Shown here: piece by piece, positions 53,267-62,074 of the stretch | Layout of the letters: each line of letters begins with the position of its first letter | How positions within the stretch are numbered: position 1 is the stretch's first letter | Assembly: GCA_964508055.1 (NCBI GenBank) | Contig: CAZDRI010000005.1 | Coordinates: 1-64,000, forward strand | Origin: CAZDRI01 sp964508055 | Lineage (GTDB): Bacteria > Pseudomonadota > Gammaproteobacteria > PS1 > Pseudothioglobaceae | DNA: 64,000 nucleotides | Direction of reading: 5' to 3' | Program-made: the position numbers and the translations under genes | The notes under the pieces: generated by a model | What the model saw: only the letters and a program-made list of their open reading frames with translations | What the model was told of the DNA's origin: nothing | The model's database searches: none

Positions 53267-53746
53267 TTACAAAATATAATCAACTTTTATAATTTCATAA
53301 GGGATATCACCTTTGGGAGCTTTTACTGTTATTTCATCTCCTTCTTCTTTACCTATCAAAGCTCGCGCTATAGGTGATATGTATGATATTTTATTGTTTG
53401 GAATATCTGCTTCATCTTCTCCTACTATCTTATAAGTAGTTTTTTCATTATCTATGAAGTTTAACACTTCAACAGTTGAGCCAAATACAATTTTACCGTT
53501 AGCGTTTAATTTTCTTACATCAATTACTTGAACTCTGCTAAGTTTTGACTCTATATCTTTTATTCTAGCTTCTATAAAGCCTTGTTCTTCCTTTGCAGCA
53601 TGGTATTCTGCATTTTCTTTTAAGTCGCCATGAGCTCTTGCATCGCTTATGGCTTTAACAACTCTAGGTCTTGCAACACTTTTTAAATTATCTAATTCTT
53701 GGCGGATTTTATTAACCCCCCTCAAAGTCATAGGTACTACTTCCAT
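53267..53746 (-). CDS. greA: Transcription elongation factor GreA
   Basis: Rescues backtracked RNA polymerase by stimulating transcript cleavage. 159 residues, MEVVPMTLRGVNKIRQELDN then the coiled-coil tip with HGDLKENAEYHAAKEEQGF, and a C-terminal FKBP-like domain (GEEDEADIPNNKISYISPIARALIG). All as in E. coli GreA. Its ATG abuts the carB stop codon. Confidence 0.96.
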   Translation of the reverse strand: MEVVPMTLRGVNKIRQELDNLKSVARPRVVKAISDARAHGDLKENAEYHAAKEEQGFIEARIKDIESKLSRVQVIDVRKLNANGKIVFGSTVEVLNFIDNEKTTYKIVGEDEADIPNNKISYISPIARALIGKEEGDEITVKAPKGDIPYEIIKVDYIL

Positions 53747-56700
53747 TTAGTTATCCTTATGTAAGTCTTGTAAACGATTAACTTTAAGTTTATATCTAGT
53801 TTTAACTGAAGACAGCATAGCAAAAGCTGCAGATACTGTTGTAGTAAATGTAATTTTATGTGCTAGTGCTTGGCGTCTTATTTCTGCAGCATCATGGACT
53901 CCTTGAGCATCTTCAGTGCTGTTAATAATTAAATCTATATCATCATTTTTAATCATATCAATTATATGTGGCGATCCTTCTGATACTTTATTGACACACA
54001 TACATTTTATATTTGAATTTTGCAATATATTATAATTCCCTCTAGTAGCGACAATTTCGTATCCTTGTTCTATCAGTTGATTACCTAATTTTACCAATTG
54101 CCTCTCGTCAATTTTACGCACACTTACAAACACTTTGCCTTCTGTTGGAATATAAGTCCCAGAAGCTAATTCTGCCTTACCAAAAGCACTAGCAAAACTC
54201 ATCCCTATCCCCATAACCTCTCCAGTTGACCTCATCTCAGGTCCTAATATTGGGTCAACCCCTAGAAACTTCACAAAAGGGAATACTGTTTCTTTAACGC
54301 TAAAGTACTTTGGTATGATTTCTTTGGTATGACCTTGCTTTTTTAATGATTCCCCAACCATACATTTTGCAGCAATATTAGCTAATGGCTGACCTGTGGC
54401 TTTAGAAACAAAAGGCACTGTTCTAGATGCTCTTGGATTTACTTCAATCACATAAATTTCACCATCTTGATAAGCGAGTTGAGTATTCATAAGTCCAACC
54501 ACATTTAAAGCTTTTGCCATAGCTATTACTTGTTTGCGCATTTCATTTAATATGGCTTTGGATAAAGAATGCACTGGTAAAGAACATGCTGAATCCCCTG
54601 AATGAATACCTGCCTGTTCAATATGTTCCATAATGCCACTAATTAAAACATCCTCACCGTCACAAATAACATCTATATCTACTTCAATTGCATGGTCTAA
54701 AAAACAATCTAGTAATACTGGAGAGTCATTTGATACTTTCACAGCAGTATGCATATAATGAATCAATGATTTTTTATCATATACTATTTCCATTGCTCTT
54801 CCACCTAATACATAAGAAGGTCTAACAACTAAAGGAAAACCTATAGCATCTGCTATGCTTATTGCTTGATCAACACTTCTCGCAGTGGCATTTAATGGCT
54901 GCTTTAAATTTAAGCTGCTTATAAGATTTTGAAATCTTTCTCTATCTTCAGCTAAATCAATAGCATCTGGAGATGTTCCTATTATTTTTGCCCCTAACTT
55001 TTCTAGTGGTAATGCTAGTTTAAGAGGTGTTTGCCCACCATAATGCACAATGATTCCATCAGGGTTTTCTATATTTATTATAGCCATAACATCTTCTAAA
55101 GTAAGTGGTTCAAAATATAATCTATCTGATATATCATAATCTGTTGATACAGTTTCAGGGTTACAATTAACCATTATGGTTTCATAGCCTAATTCTCTTA
55201 ATGCAAGTGATGCATGGACACAACAATAATCAAATTCTATGCCTTGTCCAATCCTATTTGGACCTCCGCCTAAAATCATAATTTTTTTATTGCTACTAGG
55301 GTTTGATTCGCATTCTTTTTGATAAGTTGAATATAAATAGGCTGTTTCAGTATCAAATTCAGCTGCACAACTATCTACTCTTTTATATACAGGTAAAACA
55401 GATAAAGCTTTTCGTCTTTCATAAACTGTTCTATCTGAGCAATTTAATAAGGTCGCTATTCTTAAATCAGAAAATCCTTTTTGCTTATAATTATACAAAT
55501 CTTCTTTTGTTATTTTTGATATAGAATTATTAGCTATATTATTTTCTGTAAAAATCAAATCTTCAATTTGTGCTAAAAACCACGGGTCAATTTTAGTAAG
55601 CTCAAAAACCTCACCCACACTCATACCTAATCTAAAAGAATCAGCTATATACCAAATTCTTTCTGGTCTAGCAGATATTAATTCTTGTTTTAAAACATTT
55701 TTAGCATTTGACTCATTCAAATCTACTATAGGGTCAAGACCTGTTTTATCCACCTCTAAACTTCTTAATGCTTTTTGTAGAGATTCTTGAAAAGTACTGC
55801 CAATTGCCATTGACTCACCTACAGATTTCATTTGTGTTGTCAATCTATTGTCTGCACCTGGAAACTTTTCAAAAGCAAATCTAGGAACTTTAGTTACTAT
55901 ATAGTCTATGCTGGGTTCAAATGATGCAGGGGTAGCACCATTAGTAATATCGTTATCTAATTCGTCTAAAGTGTAGCCTACTGCAAGTTTTGCTGCGATT
56001 TTGGCAATAGGAAAACCTGTTGCCTTAGATGCTAAGGCGGAAGACCTTGATACTCTAGGATTCATCTCTATTACAGTTAGCCTGCCATCATCAGGGTTTA
56101 TAGCAAATTGAACATTAGAACCACCAGTATCTACTCCTATTTCACGAATGACTTTTATTGATGCATCACGCATGATTTGATATTCTTTGTCTGTTAAAGT
56201 TTGAGCTGGTGCAACAGTAATAGAATCGCCTGTATGTATTCCCATTGGATCAAAGTTTTCAATTGAACATACGATAATACAATTATCTTTTCTATCCCTA
56301 ACTACTTCCATTTCAAACTCTTTCCAGCCGATGATAGATTCTTCAATTAATAGTTCATTGGTTGGTGATAAGTCTAAGCCTCTTTTACAAATTTCATCAA
56401 AATCTTCTTTATTAAATGCTATTCCTCCTCCGCTACCCCCCATAGTAAAAGAGGGTCTGATAACTGTTGGAAAACCAAGCTTAGGTTGGATTTTAAGAGC
56501 ATCTTCCATATTGTGAGCAATTTTTGCTTTTGGCATATTAAGACCTATTTTCTTCATTGCATTTTTAAATAACTCTCTATCTTCAGCTTTGTCAATAGCT
56601 TCTTTATTAGCTCCTATCATTTCAACATTATATTTATCTAATACTTTATGGCGATGTAAATCAAGAGTGCAATTTAAAGCTGTTTGACCTCCCATAGTTG

Positions 56701-56962
56701 GCAATATAGCGTCAGGTCTTTCTTTCTCAATAATCTTTTTAACTGAACTCCATACTATAGGCTCAATATAAGTTGAATCTGCTATTTTCGGGTCAGTCAT
56801 TATAGTTGCAGGGTTTGAGTTTACTAATATTATTCTATAACCTTCCTCTTTTAATGCTTTACACGCTTGAGTTCCTGAATAGTCAAACTCACATGCTTGA
56901 CCAATTACTATAGGTCCGGCTCCAATAATTAGAATGCTTTTGATATCATTTCTTTTAGGCAT
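53747..56962 (-). CDS. carB: Carbamoyl-phosphate synthase large subunit
   Basis: Makes carbamoyl phosphate for pyrimidines and arginine from bicarbonate, ATP and ammonia delivered by CarA. 1071 residues (E. coli 1073), with both ATP-grasp halves: GAGPIVIGQACEFDYSGTQA at the N terminus and GGGPNRIGQGIEFDYCCVHA in the second half. C-terminal allosteric domain present. It is 20 bp downstream of mlaA, which separates it from carA, and is immediately followed by greA. Confidence 0.97.
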   Translation of the reverse strand: MPKRNDIKSILIIGAGPIVIGQACEFDYSGTQACKALKEEGYRIILVNSNPATIMTDPKIADSTYIEPIVWSSVKKIIEKERPDAILPTMGGQTALNCTLDLHRHKVLDKYNVEMIGANKEAIDKAEDRELFKNAMKKIGLNMPKAKIAHNMEDALKIQPKLGFPTVIRPSFTMGGSGGGIAFNKEDFDEICKRGLDLSPTNELLIEESIIGWKEFEMEVVRDRKDNCIIVCSIENFDPMGIHTGDSITVAPAQTLTDKEYQIMRDASIKVIREIGVDTGGSNVQFAINPDDGRLTVIEMNPRVSRSSALASKATGFPIAKIAAKLAVGYTLDELDNDITNGATPASFEPSIDYIVTKVPRFAFEKFPGADNRLTTQMKSVGESMAIGSTFQESLQKALRSLEVDKTGLDPIVDLNESNAKNVLKQELISARPERIWYIADSFRLGMSVGEVFELTKIDPWFLAQIEDLIFTENNIANNSISKITKEDLYNYKQKGFSDLRIATLLNCSDRTVYERRKALSVLPVYKRVDSCAAEFDTETAYLYSTYQKECESNPSSNKKIMILGGGPNRIGQGIEFDYCCVHASLALRELGYETIMVNCNPETVSTDYDISDRLYFEPLTLEDVMAIINIENPDGIIVHYGGQTPLKLALPLEKLGAKIIGTSPDAIDLAEDRERFQNLISSLNLKQPLNATARSVDQAISIADAIGFPLVVRPSYVLGGRAMEIVYDKKSLIHYMHTAVKVSNDSPVLLDCFLDHAIEVDIDVICDGEDVLISGIMEHIEQAGIHSGDSACSLPVHSLSKAILNEMRKQVIAMAKALNVVGLMNTQLAYQDGEIYVIEVNPRASRTVPFVSKATGQPLANIAAKCMVGESLKKQGHTKEIIPKYFSVKETVFPFVKFLGVDPILGPEMRSTGEVMGIGMSFASAFGKAELASGTYIPTEGKVFVSVRKIDERQLVKLGNQLIEQGYEIVATRGNYNILQNSNIKCMCVNKVSEGSPHIIDMIKNDDIDLIINSTEDAQGVHDAAEIRRQALAHKITFTTTVSAAFAMLSSVKTRYKLKVNRLQDLHKDN

Positions 56963-56982
56963 ATTAGTAATTTATAAAACTA

Positions 56983-57687
56983 TTAAAAACCATCTATTTC
57001 AATTTTAGACTTGCCATTCCCAATAGCAAATTTACGGTTTTGTATATAAGTCTCTTTAGCAAAAGAATAAGGATCTAACTTTTCTTTAAGCATATCAGTC
57101 AAAGCTAGTGAATCAGCTCTTTTTTGCACTAGATTAATTGCCATTGCACTAATTCTATCTCTATTAACTGGCATTTGTTTTATAATATTGACCTCAGGAT
57201 AAGCCTTATCAACTGCAAGACCAACTCCATCTCTTAAATTGCTTGGACCAAAAAATGGCAACACTAAATATGGACCGTCACCAACCCCCCACACTGCTAG
57301 AGTCTGACCAAAATCCTCATTATTTCTTGGTATATTTGTATCAGATGCCACATCAAAAAGTCCTAATACTCCAAATGTTGAATTTAACACTACTCTTGAA
57401 AAAGTATCAGTGCTCTCAATTATTTTACCTTGTAATAATTGATTATAAAAAGTTGTAACATCAGCTATATTTTTAAAAAAATCTGAAACTCTGTTTTGTA
57501 AATATTTTGGTGTAATATGTTCATATCCTCTAGCAACTGGCTCAATAATAGCTTCATCAACAACTTCATTAAAACCATATACGGCTCTGTTTATATTTTC
57601 TAAGGGGTCAACAGGGTCCTTCTTAATTTCTATAGATGAACATGAGCTTAATAATATAAACATTGCTAATAAAATAGTCTTTTTCAT
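56983..57687 (-). CDS. mlaA: MlaA (VacJ) outer-membrane phospholipid-removal lipoprotein
   Basis: Takes mislocalised phospholipids from the outer leaflet to the periplasmic MlaC. 234 residues, lipoprotein signal ending SSC, then the MlaA core: DPLENINRAVYGFNEVVDEA, TPKYLQNRVSDFFKNI, NSTFGVLGLFDVASDTNIPR and LPFFGPSNLRDGVG. No other mla genes are adjacent. Position is odd: it starts in an ATGA overlap with carA and is followed by carB, so it lies inside the pyrimidine operon. Confidence 0.92.
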   Translation of the reverse strand: MKKTILLAMFILLSSCSSIEIKKDPVDPLENINRAVYGFNEVVDEAIIEPVARGYEHITPKYLQNRVSDFFKNIADVTTFYNQLLQGKIIESTDTFSRVVLNSTFGVLGLFDVASDTNIPRNNEDFGQTLAVWGVGDGPYLVLPFFGPSNLRDGVGLAVDKAYPEVNIIKQMPVNRDRISAMAINLVQKRADSLALTDMLKEKLDPYSFAKETYIQNRKFAIGNGKSKIEIDGF

Positions 57688-58823
57688 AACATTATCCTTA
57701 TAAAATAATCAAATAAATAGTCCACATCGTGTGGTCCCGGGCTAGCCTCTGGATGTCCTTGAAAGCTAAATGCAGATTTGTTTTTAATTTTAATACCTTG
57801 GATGGTATTATCAAAAAGTGAGCGATGTGTTATTTCTACATTTTTAGGAATATTTTCTTCTGCAACACAAAAATTATGGTTTTGACTAGTAATCACCACT
57901 TTATTAGTTTTTAAATCTTTAACTGGATGATTTGCTCCATGATGACCAAACTTTAGTTTCTTAGTTTTAGCGCCGCTAGCTATGCTTAACAATTGATGCC
58001 CAAGACATATACCAAAAATAGGAATGTTTGATTCTAATAACACTTTAATAGCATCAATTGCATAATCACAAGGCATAGGATCTCCTGGTCCATTAGATAA
58101 CAAAATACCATTTGGCTTTAAATTTAATACCTCTTTAGCCTTAGTTTTTGCTGGAACGACTATTAACTCACAACCTCTATCTACCAGCATTCTTAAGATA
58201 TTCTTTTTCACACCATAATCGTAAACAACTACTTTATACTTTTTTCTTAAAGGATTAAATTTATTTGTTGCAAGCTCTAAACTGCCTTGATTAAATACAT
58301 AAGATTTTTTGGTAGTAACTTCTTTTGCTAAATCAAGGTTTTTTAAACTGCCAAACTTTTTAGCTTTGGCTATGGCTATTTTTTTATCTATGTTTTTACC
58401 AATAGCTATATAACCGCCAAGTGAACCTTTTTTTCTAATATTCCTAGTTAGATTTCTAGTATCAATATTGCAAACAGCTGTTATTTTTTTATTCTTAAAA
58501 TATTTTTCTAAGTCTTCATTTTTTCGCCAACTACTACTTTTTAAAGGTAAGTCTCTAATTACAGTAGCACTAGCAAAAATTTTACTACACTCATCATCTT
58601 CTGCATTAGTGCCTGTATTACCAATATGGGGGTGGGTAAAAACTATGATTTGTTTTGCATAAGACGGGTCAGATAAAATCTCTTGATAACCAGTTATTGA
58701 GGTATTAAAAACAACTTCTCCAGCTATTTCTTTATGATTACCTATTGACTGACATGGGAAAGTATTACCATCTTCTAATGCTAATAATGCAGACTTAAAC
58801 AAAGTGATTTCCAAATGGTTCAA
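57684..58823 (-). CDS. carA: Carbamoyl-phosphate synthase small subunit
   Basis: Glutaminase subunit that feeds ammonia to CarB. 379 residues with the class I amidotransferase triad: Cys in FGICLGHQL, and His and Glu in FQGHPEASPGPHD. The start appears to be TTG 58823 (NHLEITLFKSALLALEDG), because no ATG is available before the family-conserved KSALLALEDG. It overlaps mlaA by 4 nt, so carA-mlaA-carB-greA is one transcript. Confidence 0.95.
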   Translation of the reverse strand: MNHLEITLFKSALLALEDGNTFPCQSIGNHKEIAGEVVFNTSITGYQEILSDPSYAKQIIVFTHPHIGNTGTNAEDDECSKIFASATVIRDLPLKSSSWRKNEDLEKYFKNKKITAVCNIDTRNLTRNIRKKGSLGGYIAIGKNIDKKIAIAKAKKFGSLKNLDLAKEVTTKKSYVFNQGSLELATNKFNPLRKKYKVVVYDYGVKKNILRMLVDRGCELIVVPAKTKAKEVLNLKPNGILLSNGPGDPMPCDYAIDAIKVLLESNIPIFGICLGHQLLSIASGAKTKKLKFGHHGANHPVKDLKTNKVVITSQNHNFCVAEENIPKNVEITHRSLFDNTIQGIKIKNKSAFSFQGHPEASPGPHDVDYLFDYFIRIML

Positions 58824-58840
58824 ATTATGTAAATTCTATC

Positions 58841-58869
58841 ATAATAGGGCGATTTTTTGGTATAGTAAA
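58841..58869 (-). promoter_or_regulatory. Promoter for the carA operon
   Basis: On the minus strand TTTACT (58864-58869) and TATTAT (58841-58846) are 17 bp apart, 4 and 5 of 6 bases matching consensus, 17 bp upstream of the TTG start. The implied leader is very short. I see no clear arginine or pyrimidine operator. Confidence 0.5.
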
Positions 58870-58911
58870 TTAATTTTATTTGGGATTCCTGCTAAATATT
58901 TTATACACTAA

Positions 58912-59029
58912 ATGCAAATAATATCAAATATGTAGGCGGTGTAAAACCATTAGCAATGAAATTAAAGGTAAATTTGATATTGATGAAAAAACTATTAAAG
59001 TAAGTTTATATAATATCATTGAAAAATAA
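58912..59029 (+). pseudogene. Possible frameshifted remnant of a metal-binding (HMA-like) peptide
   Basis: ATG 58912 reads MQIISNM then a stop; one base out of frame the text continues CRRCKTISNEIKGKFDIDEK then TIKVSLYNIIEK and TAA. The C-x-x-C placed after an opening strand and the later DIDEKTIKVS strand recall HMA metal chaperones, but the match is short and I may be wrong. Confidence 0.25.
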
Positions 59030-59069
59030 TAGACGACTTAGACTTTCCAACATACAAGGCAGCTTTATT

Positions 59070-59267
59070 ATGAATATTAAACTTAATGGCAACAACTTTG
59101 AGATTAATGCTATTACTATTGAGCAATTAATCAAAGAATTGGGTTTAATTGATAAAAGAATAGCCGTAGAAGTAAATAAAAATGTAATTACTAAAACTGA
59201 GCATTCTAATTATTGTTTAAAGAATGATGATGTCGTAGAAATTATAAGAGCAGTTGGTGGAGGGTAG
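59070..59267 (+). CDS. thiS: Sulfur carrier protein ThiS
   Basis: 65 residues from ATG 59070, with AAGG about 10 bp upstream. Beta-grasp ubiquitin-like fold (MNIKLNGNNFEINAITIEQL) ending VGGG, the diglycine tail that becomes a thiocarboxylate for thiazole synthesis. ThiG, ThiF and ThiC are not adjacent, so it stands alone between the MITE-bearing region and the carA promoter. The frame opens upstream at a TTG at 59019 but the family start is the ATG. Confidence 0.88.
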   Translation: MNIKLNGNNFEINAITIEQLIKELGLIDKRIAVEVNKNVITKTEHSNYCLKNDDVVEIIRAVGGG

Positions 59268-59379
59268 TTTTTACTACTAACATCAATTACTATAGCCTGA
59301 AGCGGCTATCAAATTTCTATAAATAAGTTAGCACAACTACACTGTATTATTTTATTTAAAATCCCACAATTTATACTTT

Positions 59380-59529
59380 AAGACCATTGCAAAATAGTTT
59401 ATTGGGGATGGAGTTTGAGGAAGGGGAGATATATTGTTTCTTAACTTATTGATTTTACTCCCCTTCCTCATACAAACAACTTGAGTAAAGATGTTGTGAA
59501 ATGTGCTTTTTACATTTTGCAACACTCTT
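59380..59529. mobile_element. MITE-like element, copy D
   Basis: 150 bp, same orientation as copy A, with perfect 5-bp duplications ACTTT at 59375-59379 and 59530-59534. Internal 13-bp palindrome TGAGGAAGGGGAG/CTCCCCTTCCTCA and right-end hairpin conserved. A further solo right end, TGCAACACTCTT, is at 59571-59582. The 359-bp space 59268-59626 between thiS and the next gene is otherwise AT-rich with nothing recognisable. Confidence 0.85.
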
Positions 59530-59626
59530 ACTTTGTATTTTATCAATGTTGGATTACTTCACAATTACCGTGCAACACTCTTAAATTAGATAAGTATAAT
59601 TATTTTAATTTTTAAAAGGATTTTTT

Positions 59627-60175
59627 ATGGTTAGAACTGAAACCCCAATATGTGATTTTGACAAATCTGCTATTAATTTCTCGCTAAAAGGTGTTGACAA
59701 TAAAATATGGACTTTGGCTGATTGTAAAGGAGAAAACGGCTTGTTAGTTATGTTTATTTGTAATCATTGTCCTTATGTAAAATCTATTAGAGATAGAATC
59801 ATAAGAGATGTTAAAGAATTAAAAACTTTAGGTATTAATTCTGTAGCGATAATGGCTAATGACCCTAGTGATTATGAAGAAGACTCTTTTGAAAATATGC
59901 AAAAAATAGCAACAGAGTTTAATTATCCATTCCCTTATTTAATAGATGAAACTCAAGAAGTGGCTAAAGCATATGGAGCAGTATGCACACCTGATTTTTT
60001 TGGCTACAATGCTGACTTAAAATTACAATATCGCGGCAGAATGGATGCATCAATGAAAGAAAAGATACCAGGAGCAAAAAGAGATTTGTTTGAAGCTATG
60101 AAAGAAATTGCTAACTTTGGTAAAGGGCCAAAAGAACAAATTCCAAGTATAGGATGTTCAATAAAATGGATATAA
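59627..60175 (+). CDS. Thioredoxin-like family protein
   Basis: 182 residues of the thioredoxin/AhpC-like group with redox motif CNHC in FICNHCPYVKSI, the ALLMANDPSDYEED-type segment as IMANDPSDYEED, a cis-proline region at VCTPDFFGY, and RGRMDASMK. Such cytosolic proteins are predicted peroxiredoxin- or disulfide-related; function unproven. AAAAGGA precedes the ATG at a good distance. It has its own upstream region, shared with the MITE. Confidence 0.82.
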   Translation: MVRTETPICDFDKSAINFSLKGVDNKIWTLADCKGENGLLVMFICNHCPYVKSIRDRIIRDVKELKTLGINSVAIMANDPSDYEEDSFENMQKIATEFNYPFPYLIDETQEVAKAYGAVCTPDFFGYNADLKLQYRGRMDASMKEKIPGAKRDLFEAMKEIANFGKGPKEQIPSIGCSIKWI

Positions 60176-60244
60176 AAATTATCACATATTAAATAAATTG
60201 ATATTGGATATTTTTCCTATTGCCATTTAACTTAGGCGTGTGAA

Positions 60245-61009
60245 TTAAAATCTGATATTAACGCCGTTTTTTAATAACTTTAGAGAAATTATTCCAAGTA
60301 ATATTATGGCTAATAATATAAACAATAAAGATTCATATACTGGTGAGCTGCTTACCCCTAAAAAACCAAATCTAAAGCTATCAACCATATAAAAAATAGG
60401 ATTAAATTGGCTAATATTGCGCCAAAATTCTGGCAATATTTCTATGCTATAAAACATACCCCCTAAATATACCAACGGCATTAATATAAAAGATGGAATA
60501 ATAGATATATCATCAAAAGTCTTAGCAAATACTGCATTTATAAAACCCATAAGAGAGAATAATATTGATGTCATTATTGTGGTAAGAAGTGTTATGCTAA
60601 GGCTATAAATACTAAACCTCACAAAAACCCAAGCTACAATTGAAACTGTAAAACCAACTGCCAGTCCTCTAGCAACTCCTCCAGATATAAAGCCTAACAA
60701 AATCACCCAATTAGGTGTAGGTGATACTAATAATTCTTCAATAGAGTGGTTAAATTTTGCTAAGAAAAAAGAAGATACAGTATTCATATAAGAGTTAGTA
60801 ATAATCGTCATCAAAATAACCCCAGGCACAATATATTTAACATAACTAATACCAGACATATCGCCAATTCTTGAGCCCATAATGCCACCGAATATTAATA
60901 AATATAAAGATGTGGTTATAACGGGAGGAAATATAGTTTGCACCCAAATACGAATAAACCTTAATATTTCTTTTCTTAAAATAGTATTATAAGCTGTTAA
61001 ATAAGACAT
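60245..61009 (-). CDS. ABC-2 type exporter permease
   Basis: 254 residues, six predicted spans, with the family's GGVARGLAVGFTVSIVAWVF and MPLVYLGGMFYSIEILPEFW (the ABC-2 signature region). Resembles E. coli YadH. It overlaps its ATPase by 13 nt. Substrate unknown; possibly a lipid or polysaccharide precursor. Confidence 0.88.
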   Translation of the reverse strand: MSYLTAYNTILRKEILRFIRIWVQTIFPPVITTSLYLLIFGGIMGSRIGDMSGISYVKYIVPGVILMTIITNSYMNTVSSFFLAKFNHSIEELLVSPTPNWVILLGFISGGVARGLAVGFTVSIVAWVFVRFSIYSLSITLLTTIMTSILFSLMGFINAVFAKTFDDISIIPSFILMPLVYLGGMFYSIEILPEFWRNISQFNPIFYMVDSFRFGFLGVSSSPVYESLLFILLAIILLGIISLKLLKNGVNIRF

Positions 61010-61902
61010 AAAAATAATGACTCCAATCTATTGTGTTTATTACGAATATGATTAATGTAAATATTGTTTTTTGATAAATAGGTAATAACAGTATTTATAT
61101 TAATATCTTTCGGTATATTTATTTCTAAAGAATAATCATCTAATCTTTTAATATCAAAAGTATCATTATTAACAATTTTTGGTAATTTACTTTTACTTTC
61201 TAATAATAATGTTTGTGAACTTTCTTTTTGTAAAAGGGATTTGGTAGATGTCTCAATAACCACCTTGCCTTTATCTAATATAGCTATATTTTTACAAAGA
61301 CTTTCAGCTTCTTCTAAATAATGGGTAGTAAGAATAATTGTCATCCCACTTTCATTAAGCTCTTTGAAATACTCCCACATTGAATGGCGGATTTCTACAT
61401 CAACCCCTGCAGTTGGTTCGTCTAATATTAACACTTTAGGGTTGTGAACCAAAGCTCTAGCAAGCATCATTCTTCTTTTCATACCACCAGAAAGCTCTTT
61501 AGCCATGCCTTTTCTTTTATCCCATAGTTGCATTTTTTTTAAAAGCTTTTCTATATTTTCTTTAGAGTCTTTCTTTTTAATGCCATAAAATCCCGCCTGA
61601 TTTATCAATATTTCTTCTACTGGCTCAAAAGGATTAAAGTTAAATTCTTGTGGCATAAGACCAATCATTTTTTTGATTTCATTAGGTGATTTTTCTTGAT
61701 TTATGCCAAAAACTTCAACTGAACCAGAGCTCTTCTTTAATAAGCCTGAGATTATTCCAATAGCAGTAGTCTTCCCAGCGCCATTTACTCCAAGCAAAGC
61801 AAAAAAATCACCAGCTTTTACTTTTAAGTTTACATCTTTAAGGGCTAGTAAGTTATTAGAATAGCGTTTTTTCAAGTTTTTTATACTTAAAGCAGTAGTC
61901 AC
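60997..61902 (-). CDS. ABC-2 type exporter ATPase
   Basis: 301 residues with Walker A GVNGAGKTT, Q-loop MPQEFNFNPF, signature LSGGMKRRMMLARAL, Walker B VLILDEPTAGVD and His switch ILTTHYLEEAE. Resembles YadG. The roughly 80-residue tail after the ATPase core is the usual regulatory region. Paired with the permease at 60245-61009. Confidence 0.9.
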   Translation of the reverse strand: MTTALSIKNLKKRYSNNLLALKDVNLKVKAGDFFALLGVNGAGKTTAIGIISGLLKKSSGSVEVFGINQEKSPNEIKKMIGLMPQEFNFNPFEPVEEILINQAGFYGIKKKDSKENIEKLLKKMQLWDKRKGMAKELSGGMKRRMMLARALVHNPKVLILDEPTAGVDVEIRHSMWEYFKELNESGMTIILTTHYLEEAESLCKNIAILDKGKVVIETSTKSLLQKESSQTLLLESKSKLPKIVNNDTFDIKRLDDYSLEINIPKDININTVITYLSKNNIYINHIRNKHNRLESLFLCLI

Positions 61903-62074
61903 AAGATTGTTTATGTTTAAAAACGCCCATTTTATAATAAGCGAGACTACTGTATTAGATTAAATTAGACCTAGAATTTAGTTAACAATAAGTAAGCGCA
62001 ACATTATTACAGAAACAGTTGGAGAAGTTTTTATGCTAAATGAAGTTATTGTTAATAGTGTTATTACTAATATT

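Noticed and set aside
61982..62055. TTAACAATAA and TTATTGTTAA, 54 bp apart, between the ABC exporter and the MBL gene
   Set aside because: A 10-bp pair in very AT-rich sequence with a long loop is not strong enough to call a structure or operator.
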